Origin: Phycisphaerales bacterium UBA966
GTDB taxonomy: Bacteria > Planctomycetota > Phycisphaerae > Phycisphaerales > SM1A02
Assembly: GCA_002292895.1 (NCBI GenBank)
Contig: DBCE01000153.1
Coordinates: forward strand, 6,817 to 14,791
DNA length: 7,975 nucleotides
Reading direction: 5' to 3'
Shown one piece after another: positions 7,103 through 7,975 of the stretch (its first letter is position 1; each line of letters begins with the position of its first letter). Made by a program: the position numbers and the translations under genes. The notes beneath the pieces are model-generated. The model was not told where the DNA came from. It saw only the letters and a program-made list of their open reading frames with translations, and ran no database searches.

Positions 7103-7975
7103 ACCGCCGAGACGCGCTGTTTCGATGTAAATGGACGGCATACTCACGCCCCGAGCGCGAAGTTTGCCTTCCCGGATTGCTACATCAAAGTGTTCCGAAA
7201 CTGCCATGATGGGTGGCACCGATCCATTGCTCGGATCAACCCAATCGATAGCCATCGCCATGGCGCGCTCGCCAAAGTCCCGGGGCGAGGGGGCAAAGCC
7301 GAGTCCGCCGCCGTCTGCAACATAAGCAACATGCAGACCAATGGGAAGTGGTACTGCGTTTGCCTCAATCCACTCCGCAATCGCTGTGTCATCCGTGATA
7401 ACTGCATTGCTCGTTGGCATCTCTAATCCTGCGTAACTCAACACCAACAGGATGTCCGTGTCTGTACGCCGCGCCTCTACAAAGTTCTTCAGTTGCTCAA
7501 AGTTCGGCACGAGCTCCGCCGCCACAAGCCGGTGGGGTCCCCAGTCACCTCCGCGTACTTGCGCCATTTCCGCCCGACCCGTCACACTATCCATCCCGAC
7601 CGCAGAAATGCGTCGCGGGTTGCCATCCTTCGCTTCGGGTAACGCTTCTCGAACGGCCGCAAGCGGAAGAATCTCAGCAATCCCGGCCACATTCAATTGT
7701 CCGTCATATCTATACCGAGCGGGCGGCTCATCAATTGAAACGAACACCACCCGCGGTCGCTGAAGCCCCGTGAAGCCGCTAGCAATCTGCGCATTCGCCT
7801 CATCATCCACCGCTATCAATACGTCAGGATCAAAGCGCGCAACGGCACGCCGTGCAGATGCAACCGCCACTGATTCAGACTCTTGCTGCAATTCATCGCC
7901 CATGTAGTGCCACTCCACTGACACTGGTAGTCGATTACGCAAGAGTTCAGTACGAATACCGGCGTCCACTTCACT
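7088..7975 (-). CDS. ABC-transporter substrate-binding protein, COG2984/ABC_sub_bind-like, 5' partial
   Basis: The frame is open to the window edge, so the true start and any signal peptide lie beyond 7975; the GTG at 7969 is probably internal. Of the 295 visible residues, the first half shows a binding-protein pattern: FDPDVLIAVDDEANAQIA (48-65), RPRVVFVSIDEPP (73-85) and LNVAGI (94-99), comparable to 'PDxIvaxxxxAxxa', 'iPiVFxxvxDP' and 'NVTGv' of the family. The second half has DILLVLSYAGLEM, then PIGLHVAYVADGGGLGFAPSPRDFGERAMAMA, and ends in GVSMPSIYIETA, like the family's closing 'Gi-iP-ll-A'. Proteins of this type bind a small solute in the periplasm or at the cell surface and deliver it to an ABC permease; some have sensor roles. 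The ligand cannot be told, and no permease or ATPase gene is in view. The match is by pattern only. Confidence 0.6.
   Translation of the reverse strand, partial: SEVDAGIRTELLRNRLPVSVEWHYMGDELQQESESVAVASARRAVARFDPDVLIAVDDEANAQIASGFTGLQRPRVVFVSIDEPPARYRYDGQLNVAGIAEILPLAAVREALPEAKDGNPRRISAVGMDSVTGRAEMAQVRGGDWGPHRLVAAELVPNFEQLKNFVEARRTDTDILLVLSYAGLEMPTSNAVITDDTAIAEWIEANAVPLPIGLHVAYVADGGGLGFAPSPRDFGERAMAMAIDWVDPSNGSVPPIMAVSEHFDVAIREGKLRARGVSMPSIYIETARLGGRYFP

Noticed and set aside
1..7975. CRISPR array, tRNA or rRNA gene, insertion sequence
   Set aside because: I saw no regularly spaced repeats, no tRNA-like cloverleaf in the only intergenic gap, and no transposase-like protein or terminal repeats.

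Overview
The window reads as bacterial DNA of moderately high GC content, tightly packed, with bacterial-type ribosome binding sites and one near-consensus -10 element. The phylum cannot be fixed from this stretch alone. The succinate dehydrogenase genes resemble the mycobacterial Sdh1 (type F) family, which also occurs outside actinobacteria, so an actinobacterium or a planctomycete/acidobacterium-like host are all possible.

Region 1 (1-3444, + strand): the 3' part of a large Pls/PosA-type nonribosomal peptide synthetase. Its layout is adenylation domain (N-terminus missing), carrier domain, then three tandem membrane-linked left-handed-beta-helix (hexapeptide-like) domains separated by six predicted membrane helices. 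This is the architecture of enzymes that make amino-acid homopolymers such as epsilon-poly-lysine. There is no canonical condensation domain and no thioesterase. The binding-pocket residues that can be read suggest a basic amino acid as substrate (inference).

Region 2 (3445-3602): a short intergenic stretch. It has no gene but holds a 12-bp palindrome just after the synthetase stop, an 8-bp perfect inverted repeat, a perfect TATAAT element and a good ribosome binding site. Together these look like the promoter region of the next operon.

Region 3 (3603-7081, + strand): a three-gene succinate:quinone oxidoreductase operon in the order membrane anchor, flavoprotein, iron-sulfur protein. The first two genes overlap by ATGA, and the third starts 9 bases after the second ends. 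The anchor resembles mycobacterial Sdh1 SdhC, in which a Rieske-type [2Fe-2S] cluster sits in the membrane. Electrons would pass from succinate to FAD (SdhA), through the three clusters of SdhB, then to the anchor and quinone.

Region 4 (7082-7975, - strand): a gene running convergently into the operon, its stop codon 6 bases from that of sdhB and its 5' end cut by the window edge. It looks like the periplasmic binding component of a COG2984/ABC_sub_bind-type transporter. A small hairpin spans the junction. The three regions have no obvious shared function, and the likeliest source of new biology is the synthetase.
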